DNA of 6,271 bases from Alphaproteobacteria bacterium (GTDB lineage: Bacteria; Pseudomonadota; Alphaproteobacteria; CBDBCS01; JAHZLG01), in NCBI GenBank assembly GCA_022599995.1, contig JAHZLG010000198.1:1-6271 (forward strand), read 5' to 3'. The translations under genes and the position numbers were made by a program. A model generated the notes under the pieces. It saw only the letters and a list, made by a program, of their open reading frames with translations. It was not told the DNA's origin and ran no database searches. Below are positions 4,655 to 6,271 of the stretch, piece after piece (the stretch's first letter is position 1; each line of letters begins with the position of its first letter).

Positions 4655-6271
4655 CTACTGGGCGGCAGCACTGGGGGCAGTCGAAGCCCTCTCCCCCCGG
4701 TTGTTCGAAGAAGACTGGGCCGACCCTTCGCGGATCAAGCGAAGAATCCCGGGCTCGATGGCCGTCAGGGGGTTCAAGGCGACCTTATCTCCCGACTCGT
4801 TGGCAGTGATCTGAAACGCCACTCCCAAGAAGCCATCATCCTCTCCGCCAACGATCAACTTGCCCACGACTGGGATAGCGCGCAGGGCATTGTCCCAAAC
4901 CGTTTGGGGGACAATCGTCCCGCTGATGTCGGTCGCGTCTTCCGACCACGATCCCGACGCAATCAAGCTTATCGAATTGCTTTCGACGCGCAAATCGTCC
5001 ACCAGGCAATCCTCGGCGCGACACGCGAATGTGCCACCGACCCGCTTGACGTTCCAATCCGATGAGGCAAGTGAATTCCAAAGCCCCACTATTGAAATAG
5101 CCTCTTGCAAGCGAATGAGCAGGCTGAAGTCTTTTGTCGAGATGTCGGTGATCTCGCCGAACCCCGACCAGTGGAGATTGGTCGCATGGCGTTGTCCGAT
5201 GATCTCGGTTGTCCCGCCAGTGTACCGGTCGGAGAACTGTAATTCGCGTGTCAACAACCCAAAATCATCGGCATAGATGCGAAGCGTATCCGTGTACGGG
5301 GTCATGATCCCCCAGCCATGGAGACGACCAGGCTGTGATTCCGTGCTGTAGCGCGCCCGGGCTTGTACTGTTTGCTCGGTAGGGGTGGTGCGCAGAATTT
5401 CGCCCTGGACGTCGTGCAGAATCAAGTGCCTGTGCACCTGCACCTGCTCTGCCGACAAAAAGACATTATCGAAGGGATCGACGAACGCCTCAAACAGAAT
5501 GCCACCCGTGGTTTCTGTTTCTAGGAAGGGGCGCGCATCGAGTGTTGTTGCGGTCACCTCATAGCGGGGGTACACCTGCTGGCGTTGGCTGGAAGACAAC
5601 AGATTTGGGGCGTCATTCATGAAGGCTAGTTGCGGCTCGGTCAGGCCGACCACGGTGGAATCAGCTGCTAGCACGATGTTGGTCGGGGTGTCCTGAAGCG
5701 AAGGGGGGATTGCTGCATTGGATGCCGCCTGTGCCCCGGACGAGGATTCGGGCGGTGCTGAGGGCTGTTGCTCTCCCTGCCCTTCCTGCCCACTCTGGGC
5801 TGCTTGTGCGGCTTGTGCTTCGTCGTTATTCGGCTGGGGGGCGTCGGTCTTGGGCGGCCGATCGATGTATCTGACCGAGAACACATTGCCCGCCCAGCGT
5901 CGCACATTGGCTTTGGCGGAAACAAGGGACAAGCGCGACAGCTGCATGGCGATGTCTGCCGCAATAGCCGACGAGGGAACCGCCAATACCGTCTTCACAT
6001 CAATGGTTGGCGTGTCCTCATTCGTGGCAAAGAAGGCATTCACCCGCATCGTTCCGTTGTTGTTTGCCTCGAAGTTGGCCAATGGATAAAGGGCGAAGTC
6101 AAATGCCGTCTGGGCAAGATCAAAATCCAGATCGACCGCCCACCCTTCGCGTTGAAATGCCGAGTTCGTTGTGTTCTCTTTGTGCTGGGAAACGAGGACG
6201 CGGGCCGGCATCTGCCCGACTAGCTGTATCTCACTGGCAATGTCAGAGGGGAGCACCTCGAGCAATGCCGA
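4655..6271 (-). CDS. AsmA/YhdP-like envelope protein, C-terminal part (5' end outside window)
   Basis: About 539 residues are visible; the frame is open through 6271, so the gene starts to the right of the window. The C-terminal region matches the AsmA-like/DUF3971 end of YhdP-type proteins: ASGSWSEDATDISGTIVPQ, then the IPVVGKLIVGGEDDGFLGVAF block, then VALNPLTAIEPGILRLI (codons near 4730-4930). YhdP, TamB and YdbH in E. coli are large periplasm-spanning proteins that help move phospholipids to the outer membrane; a similar role is inferred. Upstream are beta-rich segments typical of the family. A low-complexity stretch rich in Gln, Ala, Ser, Pro and Glu (about 5696-5863) interrupts them, and a disordered Ser/Ala tail follows the last motif. 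Family membership is well supported by the C-terminal motifs; the exact orthologue is not fixed because the N-terminal membrane anchor is missing. Confidence 0.82.
   Translation of the reverse strand, partial: SALLEVLPSDIASEIQLVGQMPARVLVSQHKENTTNSAFQREGWAVDLDFDLAQTAFDFALYPLANFEANNNGTMRVNAFFATNEDTPTIDVKTVLAVPSSAIAADIAMQLSRLSLVSAKANVRRWAGNVFSVRYIDRPPKTDAPQPNNDEAQAAQAAQSGQEGQGEQQPSAPPESSSGAQAASNAAIPPSLQDTPTNIVLAADSTVVGLTEPQLAFMNDAPNLLSSSQRQQVYPRYEVTATTLDARPFLETETTGGILFEAFVDPFDNVFLSAEQVQVHRHLILHDVQGEILRTTPTEQTVQARARYSTESQPGRLHGWGIMTPYTDTLRIYADDFGLLTRELQFSDRYTGGTTEIIGQRHATNLHWSGFGEITDISTKDFSLLIRLQEAISIVGLWNSLASSDWNVKRVGGTFACRAEDCLVDDLRVESNSISLIASGSWSEDATDISGTIVPQTVWDNALRAIPVVGKLIVGGEDDGFLGVAFQITANESGDKVALNPLTAIEPGILRLIREGSAQSSSNNRGERASTAPSAAAQ

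Noticed and set aside
5718..6223. Plus-strand open frames opposite the AsmA-like gene
   Set aside because: They mirror the low-complexity linker and conserved coding sequence of the minus-strand gene and show no family features.

Overview
This window looks like chromosomal DNA from a GC-rich alphaproteobacterium. The strongest pointer is a complete glutamate-cysteine ligase of the plant/alphaproteobacterial type. A YhdP/AsmA-like envelope protein, a PfkB sugar kinase and a MazG pyrophosphohydrolase fit the same assignment. The lineage below class level cannot be fixed from the sequence alone.

Layout, left to right. Bases 1-264 are non-coding and contain three consecutive, strongly palindromic structures (26-84, 88-108, 124-184). 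Bases 265-1760, minus strand, encode a fructokinase-like PfkB kinase whose reading frame is broken by one missing base near 1008. After the break the frame runs, with no stop codon, straight from the kinase C-terminus into a one-domain MazG ending in a repetitive Gly/Thr/Gln/Ala tail. With the frame restored this would be a single PfkB-MazG chain of about 498 residues. Bases 1761-2339 form a divergent intergenic region with two tandem-repeat blocks and no recognised gene. On the plus strand follow a predicted outer-membrane lipoprotein (about 2340-2990) and, 98 bases later, gshA (3089-4510), possibly co-transcribed. Bases 4511-4654 separate two convergent genes and are mostly short tandem repeats. 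From 4655 to the right edge, minus strand, lies the C-terminal part of a large AsmA/YhdP-like protein whose start is outside the window.

The genes do not form one obvious pathway. gshA makes gamma-glutamylcysteine, the first step of glutathione synthesis. The lipoprotein and the AsmA-like protein act at the envelope. The kinase and MazG concern sugar phosphorylation and nucleotide-pool cleaning. The most notable features are the PfkB-MazG reading-frame continuity combined with the frameshift, the palindrome cluster at the left end, and short G-rich or purine-rich tandem repeats in nearly every gap between genes and even inside the MazG tail. I see no convincing new defence or mobile system here.
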